A stretch of 49,615 nucleotides of DNA from BPIH01 sp042408925 (GTDB lineage: Bacteria > Chloroflexota > Limnocylindria > Limnocylindrales > CSP1-4). Location: assembly GCA_042408925.1 (NCBI GenBank), contig JBHOQO010000043.1, positions 1 to 49,615 on the forward strand. Direction: 5' to 3'. Shown here piece after piece: positions 6,577 through 14,367 of this stretch; the stretch's first letter is position 1, and each line of letters opens with the position of its first letter. A model generated the notes under the pieces. The model was not told the origin of the DNA. It ran no database searches and was given only the letters and a program-made list of their open reading frames with translations. Both the position numbers and the translations under genes were made by a program.

Positions 6577-8898
6577 TCAGCCGAACGACCAGCGCAGGAA
6601 GCGGAGGAGGTTCGGCCGGTCGTCGGTGAGCGGCGGGGCCGCTGCGACCGCGGTCCAGCCGGCCGCCGCCAGCCCGTCGAGGACCGTTTCCGATCGCGTC
6701 GCGACGAGCCAGCGCGATGGGAAGGCGCCGGCCGCCACCTCTGCCGCCGACGGGCGGTAGTCGCGGACGAGGACCCGCGCCCCGGCCGCCTCGGCCGCCC
6801 CGGCGACCGCCGGGACGAGGTCGTAGTAGCGGTTCGAGAGCTGGGCGGCGAGGAGCCCGCCGGGCCGGACCGTCCGGAGCGCGCCGGCGATCGCCTCGGC
6901 GGTGACGAGGTGGGTCGGGATCGCGTCGGAGGCAAAGGCGTCGAGGACGACGAGGTCGAAGCTCGCCCCCGGCATTCGGGCCAGGGCAAGGCGGCCGTCG
7001 TCGACGACGATCTCAACCCGACCTCTCGCCTCCGGGATATACGTGAAGAGCCGCGGGTCGGTCGCGATTCGGACGACGAGGGGGTCGATCTCGACGAACG
7101 TCCAGCGGTCGCCCGGCTCCGCGTAGGCGGCGAGCCCCCCGACGCCGAGCCCGACGACCCCGACGTCGAGCCGAGCGCCCGGGCTGGCCCGAAGGATGCG
7201 GAACAGGTCGCCGGCTGGACCCGCCTCGACGTAGTAGCCGGTCGGTTGCCGCCGCCGGGCCGGATCGGTCGGCTGGGTGCCGTGGACCGTCGTCCCGTTC
7301 CAGAGCTGGACGACGCTCCGGTCCGGTGAGGGCCGAACCTCGAGAACGCCAAAGAAGCTCCGGGCGCCAAAGAGGTTCGGCTGGGGGGTCGCCAGGAGCG
7401 CCGCGGCGAGGGCGACCCCGGTCGCCCCGGCGAACAGGATCGGGCGCCCTCCGACGGCGAGGACGACGGCCCCGGCGACGAACCAGGCGATCGCCGCGTC
7501 GGCCCCGGGCGCTCGATCGGCGACGAGGAGGAAGAGGACGACGACGCCGGCGAGGACGTAGCGGTTCAGGCGCCAGATGGCGGCGTCGAACCACGGCGGG
7601 TGCGGGGGCGTTCGGTCGCTCCCGTCGGTCGAGGGCCGCGCCCGCGCCCGTAGCGCCGCCGCGGCTGTGCGGCGGCGAAGCTCGCCGGTCGGCCAGCCGC
7701 CGAGGAGGATGGCGGCGACGAGGAGGATCGGCAGCTCCCAGAGATCGGGGAAGAGGAGCGGCGCCGCGATCCCGGCGAAGATGCCCCCGAGGGCGCCGCC
7801 CGTCGCCACCGCCAGGTAGTAGCCCGGCAACTCGAGGTCCGGCGGCCGAGCCGCGGCGAGGGCGGTATGGAGGGCGAGGGCGACGCCGAAGAGCCCGCCG
7901 AGGACAACGGCGAGGAGCGGGAGGACGGACCACGGCGACCCGGCGGCGAGGGGGAGCCAGAGGAGTGTCGCCGCGATCGGGGCGAGCCGGGCGGCGGGCC
8001 GCCGGAGCCGGTCGCCGAGCGGCGAGAAGGCGAGGACGTACGTGGCGAGGTAGACGGCGAGAGGGAGGACCCAGAGAAGCGGGACGGCACCGAGATCGAG
8101 GGTCAGGAGGGTCGTCGCGGCGGTCAGGAGTCCGGCCGGGACGGCGGCCAGGAGGACCCGCCGGGCGACGTCGCTCCGACCGAGGCGGGGCGGCGCCGAA
8201 CCCTCGGCCCCTTCGGGGCGGGCCTCCGGCGAGGCCGTCGGAAGGGCGGTCGGGCCGGATCGGGCCCGGTCCAGGCCGAGGACTGCGACGAGGACCGCGA
8301 AGGCGACGAAGCCGGCCAGCCAGAGGCGTCGGGTGTCGGCGAGGCCGAGGGTCGGTTCGAGGACGGTCGGATAGAGGAGGAGGGCCGCGAGGGCCCCGGC
8401 GTTGCTCACGGCGTAGAGCCGATGGAGGGTCGACGGGGCGAACGGCGCCGTGGCGGCGGGGGCGTCGGCCAGCCAGCCGGTGAGGAGCGACGTCGTCGCC
8501 GCGAGGAGGACGACCGCCGGACCGATGGAGGCGGCATGGACGACGAGGACGGCGAGGGCCGGATCGAGGCCCGCGGGGCGCAGCGCGACCGGGTCCGCCG
8601 GCGCGACCGCCGCCGTGGCGACGGCGACGACGGCGAGGGCGGCGTGGCCGAGGCCGCCGGCACGGGGCCCGAGGCGGCGGGTGGCGAGGCGGGCGTACCC
8701 GTAGCCGACAAGGAGCGCGACCTGGAAGAAGGCGAGGGTCGCCGCCCACGTCCCGGGCCCGCCCCCGAAGGTCGGCAGGGCGAGCTGCCCGGCGAGCGGC
8801 TCGACGGCGAAGAGGAGGATCCCCGCGGCGGCAACAGCGATCCGGGCAGCGGCGAGTCGAGGCGACGGGGGGCGGCCCGAGGGCCCTCTCTTCGGCAT
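6577..8898 (-). CDS. Polytopic membrane protein fused to a spermidine-synthase-like domain
   Basis: A 773-residue protein. Residues 1 to about 520 contain well over ten hydrophobic segments, starting RIAVAAAGILLFAVEPLAGQ. The last ~200 residues are a class I methyltransferase fold of the spermidine-synthase (PABS) type: GVVGLGVGGLAAYA, the acidic residue in FVEIDPLVVRIA, VVDDGRLAL, and LDAFASDAIPTHLVT. Such membrane-fused proteins are widespread and usually annotated as fused MFS/spermidine synthase, but a polyamine activity has rarely been shown. It is a single gene, minus strand, divergent from the vapBC pair. The short basic N-terminus before the first membrane segment supports the ATG at 8898. 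Confidence 0.88.
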   Translation of the reverse strand: MPKRGPSGRPPSPRLAAARIAVAAAGILLFAVEPLAGQLALPTFGGGPGTWAATLAFFQVALLVGYGYARLATRRLGPRAGGLGHAALAVVAVATAAVAPADPVALRPAGLDPALAVLVVHAASIGPAVVLLAATTSLLTGWLADAPAATAPFAPSTLHRLYAVSNAGALAALLLYPTVLEPTLGLADTRRLWLAGFVAFAVLVAVLGLDRARSGPTALPTASPEARPEGAEGSAPPRLGRSDVARRVLLAAVPAGLLTAATTLLTLDLGAVPLLWVLPLAVYLATYVLAFSPLGDRLRRPAARLAPIAATLLWLPLAAGSPWSVLPLLAVVLGGLFGVALALHTALAAARPPDLELPGYYLAVATGGALGGIFAGIAAPLLFPDLWELPILLVAAILLGGWPTGELRRRTAAAALRARARPSTDGSDRTPPHPPWFDAAIWRLNRYVLAGVVVLFLLVADRAPGADAAIAWFVAGAVVLAVGGRPILFAGATGVALAAALLATPQPNLFGARSFFGVLEVRPSPDRSVVQLWNGTTVHGTQPTDPARRRQPTGYYVEAGPAGDLFRILRASPGARLDVGVVGLGVGGLAAYAEPGDRWTFVEIDPLVVRIATDPRLFTYIPEARGRVEIVVDDGRLALARMPGASFDLVVLDAFASDAIPTHLVTAEAIAGALRTVRPGGLLAAQLSNRYYDLVPAVAGAAEAAGARVLVRDYRPSAAEVAAGAFPSRWLVATRSETVLDGLAAAGWTAVAAAPPLTDDRPNLLRFLRWSFG

Positions 8899-8961
8899 CG
8901 TCGAGAGGATCGCAGGTTCGGCGCCGCGAGGGTGTTGGGGCTGAGAACCCGGCCGACGGAG

Positions 8962-8980
8962 TAATGGCTATCATTATGGC
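8962..8980 (+). promoter_or_regulatory. vapB promoter with overlapping inverted repeat (leaderless)
   Basis: TAATG-GCTAT-CATTA is a perfect 5-bp inverted repeat that overlaps the hexamer TATCAT (8969-8974). That hexamer ends 6 nt before the vapB ATG, so the transcript would be leaderless. Ribbon-helix-helix antitoxins usually autorepress through such palindromes, so this is the likely VapBC operator. Confidence 0.5.
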
Positions 8981-9205
8981 ATGCACCGCACCACGATCAT
9001 GCTGCCCGACGAGGCGATCGAGCGCCTCCGACGGCTCGCCGCCGAGCGGGGGATCTCGATGGCGGCCCTCATCCGCGAGGCGATCGAGGAGAAGGTCGAT
9101 GCGAGCCGGCCGCGGCCCCGGAGCCTCGGCATCGGGTCCTCCGGTCTGACCGACATCGCTCGCCGCGCCGGCGACGAGCGGCCCGAGCCGCGCCCGTGGC
9201 GCTGA
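8981..9205 (+). CDS. vapB: Ribbon-helix-helix antitoxin (CopG/VapB type)
   Basis: A 74-residue antitoxin. The N-terminus MHRTTIMLPDEAIERLRRLA is the beta strand and first helix of the ribbon-helix-helix DNA-binding domain, and ERGISMAALIREAIEEKV is the second helix. The C-terminal tail (DIARRAGDERPEPRPWR) is the flexible, toxin-binding part. It overlaps the following PIN-toxin gene by 10 bp, the usual arrangement that keeps antitoxin in excess by translational coupling. It is transcribed from a leaderless promoter containing an inverted repeat, implying autorepression. Confidence 0.9.
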   Translation: MHRTTIMLPDEAIERLRRLAAERGISMAALIREAIEEKVDASRPRPRSLGIGSSGLTDIARRAGDERPEPRPWR

Positions 9206-9612
9206 TCCTCGACACCGGTCCGCTCTACGCATCCCTCGATCGGTCCGACGCGGACCACGCTGCGTGCCGGGCGCTCATCGAGACGTCGGAGGAGCCGCTC
9301 GTCATCCCCGCGCCGGTGCTCGTCGAAGTCGACTTCCTCATCCACCGTCACCTCCACCCCGGGGTCTTGGTCGCCCTTCTCGACGACATCGAGGCCGGGG
9401 CGTACCGCGTGGAGGACGTCGCCCCGTCGGACTACGGTCGAATCCGGTCGCTCTGCGATCGCTACGCCGACCTCGACATCGGCTTCGTCGATGCCGCGGT
9501 CCTGGCGGTCGTGGAGCGCCTCGGCGAGCCGAAGCTGGCGACCCTCGATCGCCGCCACTTCTCGATCCTCCGGCCCCGGCACGTCGAGTCGCTCGTCCTC
9601 CTGCCGTCCTGA
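9196..9612 (+). CDS. vapC: PIN-domain ribonuclease toxin (VapC family)
   Basis: A 138-residue PIN domain, the usual VapC length. The acidic metal-binding residues are visible in LILDTGPLYA (first Asp), VLVEVDFLI (Glu/Asp) and LDIGFVDAAVLAV (Asp cluster), with the closing LATLDRRHFSIL. VapC toxins cleave tRNA or rRNA with Mg2+/Mn2+ until bound by VapB. The start is GTG at 9196, inside the end of vapB. All expected acidic residues are present, so the toxin looks active. Confidence 0.92.
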   Translation: MALILDTGPLYASLDRSDADHAACRALIETSEEPLVIPAPVLVEVDFLIHRHLHPGVLVALLDDIEAGAYRVEDVAPSDYGRIRSLCDRYADLDIGFVDAAVLAVVERLGEPKLATLDRRHFSILRPRHVESLVLLPS

Positions 9613-9656
9613 GGGATGGGCGGCGCCGGCGCCTGCCGATCGCGTACGATCCCGTC

Positions 9657-10697
9657 ATGCCCGTGGCCGTCGTACCGCCGCCGACCCGCTTCGTGGCCTG
9701 GAGTGCGGCCGAGGCCGAGCCGAGCGCCTACCCGCTCGAGGAGGCGGTCGAGGAGCCGGCCGGCCCCCGGCCGATCATTCTCGACTGCGATCCCGGCCAC
9801 GACGACGCCCTCGCCCTTCTCCTCGCCCTCGCCCGACCCGAAGTCCGCCTCCTCGGGGTGACGACGGTGGCCGGGAACGCGCCGCTGGCGGCAACGACCC
9901 GGAACGCCCTCGCCGTCCTCACCCTCGCCGATCGGACCGACGTCCCCGTCGCGGCCGGCGCCGAGCGCCCGCTCCGCCGTCCCCTCGAGGTGGCGAGCGT
10001 CGTCCACGGCCCCGGCGGCCTGGAGGGTGCCGACCTCCCCGAGCCGGCGGCGGAGCCCCTCGACGAGCCGGCGGTCGAGTTCATCGCCCGGACCGTCGAG
10101 GCGTCGCCGGTGCCGGTCACCCTCGTCCCCACCGGGCCGCTCACGAACATCGCCCTCTTCCTGGCGAGCTACCGCCGGCTCGCCGCCCAGAAGGTCGGCG
10201 GGATCTGCCTCATGGGCGGTGCCGTCGGGGCCGGCAACTGGACGCCGTCGGCGGAGTTCAACATCTGGGTCGACCCCGAGGCGGCGGCGATCGTCTTCGA
10301 CTCGGGCCTCCCGATCGCGATGATCGGCCTCGACGTCACCCACCAGGCGATCATGACCCTCGCCGATGCCGATCGACTCGCCGCCCTCGGGAACCGGACC
10401 GGGGCGGTCTTCGCCGATCTCCTCCGCTACTTCGCCCGCTACCACCGCGACCGCTACGGCTGGGACGGCGCCCCGATCCACGATGCCGTCGCCGTCGCCC
10501 ACGTCCTCGGCCTCGGGCTCGTCGAGACGCGGCGGGGGCGGGTCGACGTCGAGACGGTGAGCGAGCTGACGCGCGGCCGCACGGTCGTCGACTTCGAGGG
10601 TCGGACGGACCGGCCGGCGAACGCGGACGTGGGGGTCGCCCTCGATCGGCGGCGCTTCATCGAGCTCCTCGTCGAGGCCGTTCGGCGGTTCCCGTAG
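9657..10697 (+). CDS. Inosine-uridine-preferring nucleoside hydrolase
   Basis: A 346-residue protein that should hydrolyse the N-glycosidic bond of ribonucleosides for purine/pyrimidine salvage. The Ca2+-binding signature is IILDCDPGHDDALALLLAL, starting about residue 37; MGGAVGAGNWTPSAEFNIW provides the conserved Asn/Glu substrate contacts, and PIHDAVAVA carries the C-terminal catalytic His-Asp pair. The extra ~35 N-terminal residues are not part of the fold. TACGAT ends 6 nt before the ATG, so the transcript is probably leaderless. It stands alone between two vapBC loci. Substrate preference (purine versus pyrimidine) is not determinable. Confidence 0.93.
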   Translation: MPVAVVPPPTRFVAWSAAEAEPSAYPLEEAVEEPAGPRPIILDCDPGHDDALALLLALARPEVRLLGVTTVAGNAPLAATTRNALAVLTLADRTDVPVAAGAERPLRRPLEVASVVHGPGGLEGADLPEPAAEPLDEPAVEFIARTVEASPVPVTLVPTGPLTNIALFLASYRRLAAQKVGGICLMGGAVGAGNWTPSAEFNIWVDPEAAAIVFDSGLPIAMIGLDVTHQAIMTLADADRLAALGNRTGAVFADLLRYFARYHRDRYGWDGAPIHDAVAVAHVLGLGLVETRRGRVDVETVSELTRGRTVVDFEGRTDRPANADVGVALDRRRFIELLVEAVRRFP

Positions 10698-10769
10698 CGT
10701 GGCGATGGCGACGGTGCCCTCCTCCCGGGGCGGAGGTCGGGCGGTTGCTCCGGCACCCGGTCCTCGCCT

Positions 10770-10781
10770 GCATCATGATGC
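10770..10781. promoter_or_regulatory. Perfect 12-bp palindrome upstream of the vapBC remnant
   Basis: GCATCATGATGC is a perfect palindrome 12 bp upstream of the ATG of the fused antitoxin-toxin remnant. Its position matches that of a VapB operator, suggesting that the control site survived when the coding sequence collapsed. This is inference from position and symmetry only. Confidence 0.35.
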
Positions 10782-10793
10782 CAGGACGCACGC

Positions 10794-11021
10794 ATGCGGA
10801 CGACGATCAACCTGGATCCCGATGTCCCAACGCCGACGGAGGAGCACGGCCAAGTTCTGGGCCAGCTGATCGCGAAGCACGGGCTCGCCGGGAACCTCGT
10901 CAGCGACGCCCACATGGCGGCCCTTGCCATCGAGCACGGACTCGAGATCTGGTCGGCGGACACGGATTTTGCCCGCTTCACCGAGGTGCGCTGGCGGAAC
11001 CCACTGGCCGAGGGGCGCTGA
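10794..11021 (+). pseudogene. VapB-VapC fusion remnant (internal deletion)
   Basis: A 75-residue reading frame whose two ends belong to different genes. The first 11 residues (MRTTINLDPDV) are the opening strand of a ribbon-helix-helix antitoxin. Residues about 22-75 (LGQLIAKHGLAGNLVSDAHM, then AALAIEHGLEIWSADTDF and the WRNPL end) are the C-terminal half of a PIN-domain toxin, including its conserved late Asp pair. Everything between (the rest of VapB and the VapC N-terminus with the first catalytic Asp) is missing, while the frame remains open. The simplest reading is a deletion joining vapB to vapC in frame. The product would lack the full PIN active site. A novel function cannot be excluded. 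Confidence 0.75.
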
Positions 11022-11119
11022 CCCAGGACCGACCGTTCTGGTTCTCGCCGCGGGCGCTCGGCGAGGTCGTCCGAGCGGCTCGGGACGAGGCGGCGTAGGA
11101 TCGCGTCGGAGCGACCGAG

Positions 11120-12097
11120 ATGCGCGCCCTGCGGTTCCTCGTCGACGACCCCGACCCCGTCCCCCACGGGCCGCCGCCCCCGTACCGTGCCCTGGCCGAG
11201 AGCGGCGAGCTCGCCCGCCGCGCCGCCGAGGCGGTCCGGCTCCTCGGCCCGGCCTGTACCGTCTGCCCGCGCCGCTGCCGGGTCGACCGGCGGGCCGATG
11301 AGGTCGGCCTCTGCGGGATCGGTCGGCGGGCGGTCGTCGCCTCGGCCTTCGCCCACTTCGGGGAAGAGGACTGCCTCCGGGGCTGGAACGGCTCGGGGAC
11401 GGTCTTCTTCTCGGGCTGCAACCTCCGCTGCGTCTTCTGCCAGAACTGGGACATCTCCCACCACGTCCGGGGTGAGGCCCTCGAACCGGCCGGCCTCGCC
11501 CGGGTCATGGTCGAGCTCCAGGGGGCCGGCTGCCACAACATCAACTGGGTCACCCCGGAGCACGTCGTGCCCCAGATTCTCGAGGCGTTACCGATCGCGG
11601 TCGAGCTCGGCCTTCGTCTCCCGATCGTCTACAACACGAGCAGCTACGACTCCCTCGATTCGCTGCGGCTCCTCGACGGCGTCGTCTCGATATACATGCC
11701 GGACTTCAAGCTCTTCAGCGAGGCGGCTTGCCGTCGCTATCTGCGGCGGGCCGACTACGCCGCCGTCGCCCGAGCGACGATCACGGAAATGCACCGCCAG
11801 GTCGGCCCGCTCATCTTCGACGATCGAGGTCTCGCCGTCCGGGGGCTCCTCCTGCGGCACCTCGTCATGCCCGGACTGCTCGCCGAGACGGAGGCGATCC
11901 TCCGCTGGGTTGCCGCCGAGCTCGGGCCGGACACGTACGTGAACCTCATGGCCCAGTATCGGCCGGCGGCGCGGGTGGCTGCCGGCGGGGAGTTCCCCGA
12001 GATCGATCGGCGGATCCGTCGCGACGAGTGGCGGCGGGCGGTCGAGATCGCGGTCGGGCTCGGGCTTCGGCTCGACGAGCGGAGTCTGGCGGCGTAG
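11120..12097 (+). CDS. Radical SAM protein, PflA-like (COG1313 type)
   Basis: A 325-residue radical SAM enzyme. The cluster motif is SGCNLRCVFCQNWDISH (C-x3-C-x2-C), binding a [4Fe-4S] cluster that cleaves SAM. Upstream is a second Cys group, CTVCPRRCRVDRRADEVGLC (residues about 46-65), characteristic of the putative pyruvate-formate-lyase-activating enzyme family. The rest forms the radical SAM barrel (NINWVTPEHVVPQI, IYMPDFKLFSE, LVMPG, YVNLMAQYRP). These proteins are common in bacteria lacking PFL, and their true substrate is mostly unknown; some cluster with AMMECR1/MEMO genes, which are absent here. A TAGGAT hexamer and a GGAG box precede the ATG. The gene stands alone. Confidence 0.9.
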   Translation: MRALRFLVDDPDPVPHGPPPPYRALAESGELARRAAEAVRLLGPACTVCPRRCRVDRRADEVGLCGIGRRAVVASAFAHFGEEDCLRGWNGSGTVFFSGCNLRCVFCQNWDISHHVRGEALEPAGLARVMVELQGAGCHNINWVTPEHVVPQILEALPIAVELGLRLPIVYNTSSYDSLDSLRLLDGVVSIYMPDFKLFSEAACRRYLRRADYAAVARATITEMHRQVGPLIFDDRGLAVRGLLLRHLVMPGLLAETEAILRWVAAELGPDTYVNLMAQYRPAARVAAGGEFPEIDRRIRRDEWRRAVEIAVGLGLRLDERSLAA

Positions 12098-12177
12098 CGG
12101 TCGGGCCGCGCTTGGCGGCGGGGTGGCGTAGCATGGGGCACCGCCCGGCGAGATTGGCGCGCACCCAGGAGGCAGTC

Positions 12178-12648
12178 ATGACGGACCCCGAACGCGAGAC
12201 AGAACCCGAGACCGCGGAGGACGCGGGCGGCGGAGCGCTCAGCCCCGAGGAGCTGGAGGCGCTCAAGGAGACGATCGCGGAGCGGAAGGCGGCCCGGCGG
12301 CGTGGCGCAACCGCGGCCGACGGCGAACGGGACGTCCTCGCCAAGATCGCCGAGATGGCCGAGCCCGACCGCTCGATGGCCGAACGGATCCACGCGATCG
12401 TCCGGGAGGTCGCCCCGAACCTCGTCCCGCGGACCTTCTACGGGATGCCCGCCTACGCCAAGGACGGCCAGGTCGTCTGCTTCTTCCAGGCTGCCTCGAA
12501 GTTCAAGGTCCGCTACGCCACCTTCGGCTTCCAGCCGGCGGCGAAGCTCGACGACGGCCCGATGTGGCCGGTCTCGTACGCGCTGATCGAGCTGACGTCG
12601 CAGGTCGAGGAGCGGATCCGGGCCCTCGTCCGCAAAGCCGTCGGCTGA
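12178..12648 (+). CDS. DUF1801-family protein (YdhG-like)
   Basis: A 156-residue soluble protein. The N-terminal ~45 residues are acidic, predicted disordered and helical (SPEELEALKETIAERKAARR). Residues about 60-155 match the DUF1801/YdhG fold: AERIHAIVREVAPNLVPRTF, then YGMPAYAKDGQVVCFF and KFKVRYATFGF, ending with a helix. Family members are small proteins of uncertain function. The start is well set: ATG at 12178 with a strong AGGAGG box 6 nt upstream. It lies immediately before the tRNA-Asn gene. No partner gene is evident. Confidence 0.85.
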   Translation: MTDPERETEPETAEDAGGGALSPEELEALKETIAERKAARRRGATAADGERDVLAKIAEMAEPDRSMAERIHAIVREVAPNLVPRTFYGMPAYAKDGQVVCFFQAASKFKVRYATFGFQPAAKLDDGPMWPVSYALIELTSQVEERIRALVRKAVG

Positions 12649-12682
12649 CGAGGCGCGGGGCCGGAGGCGACCGTCGGTGCCG

Positions 12683-12710
12683 TCGACGGCTCGAAGCCTC
12701 GTGCTATCCT
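12683..12710 (+). promoter_or_regulatory. Promoter of tRNA-Asn
   Basis: TATCCT at 12705-12710 with an upstream TG (GTGCTATCCT, extended -10) and TCGACG at 12683-12688 with 16-bp spacing form a sigma-70-type promoter about 50 bp before the tRNA. The same TGCTATCCT core precedes the marR-like gene at 42805. Confidence 0.5.
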
Positions 12711-12762
12711 CACCGAAGCGCCCGCCGGCGAGCGAGGCTCGTCGTGGGCGGGCGATGGGCGC

Positions 12763-12838
12763 TCCGGCGTAGCTCAGTCGGTAGAGCGGGCGGCTGTTAA
12801 CCGCTTGGTCGCAGGTTCGAGTCCTGCCGCCGGAGCCA
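12763..12838 (+). tRNA. tRNA-Asn (anticodon GTT)
   Basis: A complete cloverleaf of 76 nt. Acceptor stem TCCGGCG pairs with CGCCGGA; D-stem GCTC/GAGC; anticodon stem GGCGG/CCGCT with loop CTGTTAA, giving anticodon GTT at 12796-12798; T-stem GCAGG/CCTGC with loop TTCGAGT; discriminator G and encoded CCA. It delivers asparagine to AAC/AAU codons. The gene-dense, well-ordered region ends here and a looser block of secreted proteins and toxin-antitoxin genes begins after it. Confidence 0.98.
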
Positions 12839-13004
12839 ACTGCCGATGCAGTCCGGTCGGCGGTAACATCGCCCGGCACCGCCCGGAGCTTGGGCCGACG
12901 AGGTGGGTCCGCTCGGGGGTCGACAGAGGGCTTGCGGATGCGCGGCGAGCGTGAGCATCGACGATCGGGGCCCGATTGATGACGCGCTCGAGCGGTGGGC
13001 CCGC

Positions 13005-13646
13005 ATGAGCGACACGCCTGCCCCCAAGCCGCCGGCTCGGACCTCACGCGATCCGGGTCGGCTCGTCACACTGGCGATCCTCGTCGTCGTGGGCGTGATC
13101 GGCCTGCGCGCCTGGCAGTCGGCCGGGCTGGGCGCCGGGGCCAGCCCCGAGCCGTCGAGCGGCGGGGCCGTTGTGTCCGCTTCCCCGTCCGCCTCGCCGC
13201 CCCCCAAGGAGCCGACACCCGCACCATCCGCAACGGCATCCGGGACGGCCTCACCGGGCAGCGAGGACTCGAGTACGGCTCGGTCGATCGCCACCCGGTA
13301 CGAGACGGCCCGAGCGTCCGGCGACTTTGGGACGGCCTGGTCGATGCTCTCGGCTTTCAGCCAGTCGGTCATCGGGTCGCTGGCCGAGTACGAGCAAATC
13401 GAGAAGGCCTACAACGCGAGTGGCGGGACGACGTTCCAGATCCAGGACCCGACCCGGAACCCCGACCTTTTGGCTCCCGAGTTCCTCGGTCAGGAGCTGT
13501 ACCTGGACGTCCAGGCGAAGGCCGACATCAACCGGGCTTGGCTCGTCTTCGTCGTCCACCCCGACGTGCGTGGTGCGAGCGCCGGTACGACCGGGCTGCT
13601 GGTTGCCCCGACCGGCGATCACTGGTCCGTTTGGATCGTCCACTGA
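13005..13646 (+). CDS. Membrane-anchored protein with Ser/Pro/Ala linker, NTF2-like C-terminus possible
   Basis: A 213-residue protein of unknown function. Residues about 19-38 (RLVTLAILVVVGVIGLRAW) form one membrane anchor. Residues about 45-92 are a Ser/Pro/Ala-rich linker. The remaining ~120 residues are a globular extracytoplasmic domain (SIATRYETARASGDFGTAWS ... LLVAPTGDHWSVWIVH) with the helix-then-sheet rhythm of NTF2-like/DUF4878-type domains. The minus-strand lipoprotein ending at 14687 has a similar opening helix. Topology predicts N-in, C-out. ATG at 13005 was chosen because it lies just before the anchor; the frame extends further upstream without support. Confidence 0.75.
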   Translation: MSDTPAPKPPARTSRDPGRLVTLAILVVVGVIGLRAWQSAGLGAGASPEPSSGGAVVSASPSASPPPKEPTPAPSATASGTASPGSEDSSTARSIATRYETARASGDFGTAWSMLSAFSQSVIGSLAEYEQIEKAYNASGGTTFQIQDPTRNPDLLAPEFLGQELYLDVQAKADINRAWLVFVVHPDVRGASAGTTGLLVAPTGDHWSVWIVH

Positions 13647-13717
13647 CCTCGAGGCCGCAGCCGCGCTCGGAACGTGGGGCTCCGCAAGACGCGTCGTCCA
13701 CGTGCTACATTGCTGGC

Positions 13718-13996
13718 ATGGAACGCATCCCGATTCGCAGGCTGCGAAACCAGGCGAGTGGGGTCGTCCGCCGGGCTCGGGCCGGCGAGCGGCTTGTCAT
13801 CACGGTCGACGGCGTCCCCGCCGCCGAGCTGGGGCCGCTCCGGACGAGCCGGGAGGTGCTGACCCTCGACGAGCTCGTCGCCGCCGGTGCCGTCGTCGCC
13901 CCGCGAGTCCGGACCCCGCCGCCGTTGCCGCGGCTCCGCCGTTCTCCTTCGGGTCGCTCGAGTGACGAGGTCCTCGGCGGGCTCCGCGAGCGCTGA
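13718..13996 (+). CDS. Phd/YefM-type antitoxin of a PIN-toxin module
   Basis: A 92-residue antitoxin. The N-terminus MERIPIRRLRNQASGVVRRA, then AGERLVITVDGVPAAELGPL, is the Phd/YefM DNA-binding fold. The C-terminal part (LTLDELVAAGAVVAPRV and a basic Ser-rich tail ending DEVLGGLRER) should bind the toxin. TACATT ends 6 nt before the ATG, so the mRNA is probably leaderless. The stop overlaps the toxin start by 1 bp (TGATG). Confidence 0.9.
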   Translation: MERIPIRRLRNQASGVVRRARAGERLVITVDGVPAAELGPLRTSREVLTLDELVAAGAVVAPRVRTPPPLPRLRRSPSGRSSDEVLGGLRER

Positions 13997-14367
13997 TGCT
14001 CTTCCTCGACACGTCGGCCCTCGTGAAGCGCTACATCGACGAGGTGGGCGCGGACCTCGTTCTCCGTCGCACGGGCGAGGACACGCTGTGGGCCGTCTCG
14101 GCGGTGGCGCGCCCGGAAGCGGAGATCGTCCTCTGCCGACTCGGGTTCGATCCGGGTGACCCCGAGGGTCCGTGGTCGAGCCTGCGAGACGACTGGGATC
14201 GGTGCTTCGTCGTCCCCCTCGACACCGACTGTCTGGCGAGGGCAGCCGAGATCGGCTGCCGTCTGGGGGTGCGAACGCTCGACGCCCTCCACCTGGCTGC
14301 CGCCGATCGTCTCCCGCGGCCGCTCACCGTCCTGACCTTCGATCGGCGCCTCGCCGAAGCCGCCTGA
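13996..14367 (+). CDS. vapC: PIN-domain ribonuclease toxin (VapC family)
   Basis: A 123-residue PIN domain. Acidic residues appear in LFLDTSALVKRYI (first Asp), ARPEAEIVLCRL (Glu) and RTLDALHLAAA (Asp), followed by LTVLTFDRRLAEAA (late Asp), so the Mg2+ site looks intact. It should act as an RNase held inactive by the upstream antitoxin, with which it shares a TGATG junction. Unlike the vapBC pair at 9 kb, the antitoxin is of the Phd/YefM rather than ribbon-helix-helix type. Confidence 0.92.
   Translation: MLFLDTSALVKRYIDEVGADLVLRRTGEDTLWAVSAVARPEAEIVLCRLGFDPGDPEGPWSSLRDDWDRCFVVPLDTDCLARAAEIGCRLGVRTLDALHLAAADRLPRPLTVLTFDRRLAEAA

Noticed and set aside
12823..12838. Attachment site at the 3' end of tRNA-Asn
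   Set aside because: I found no second copy of the tRNA 3' end and no integrase in the window, so I list only a weak accessory-block observation.
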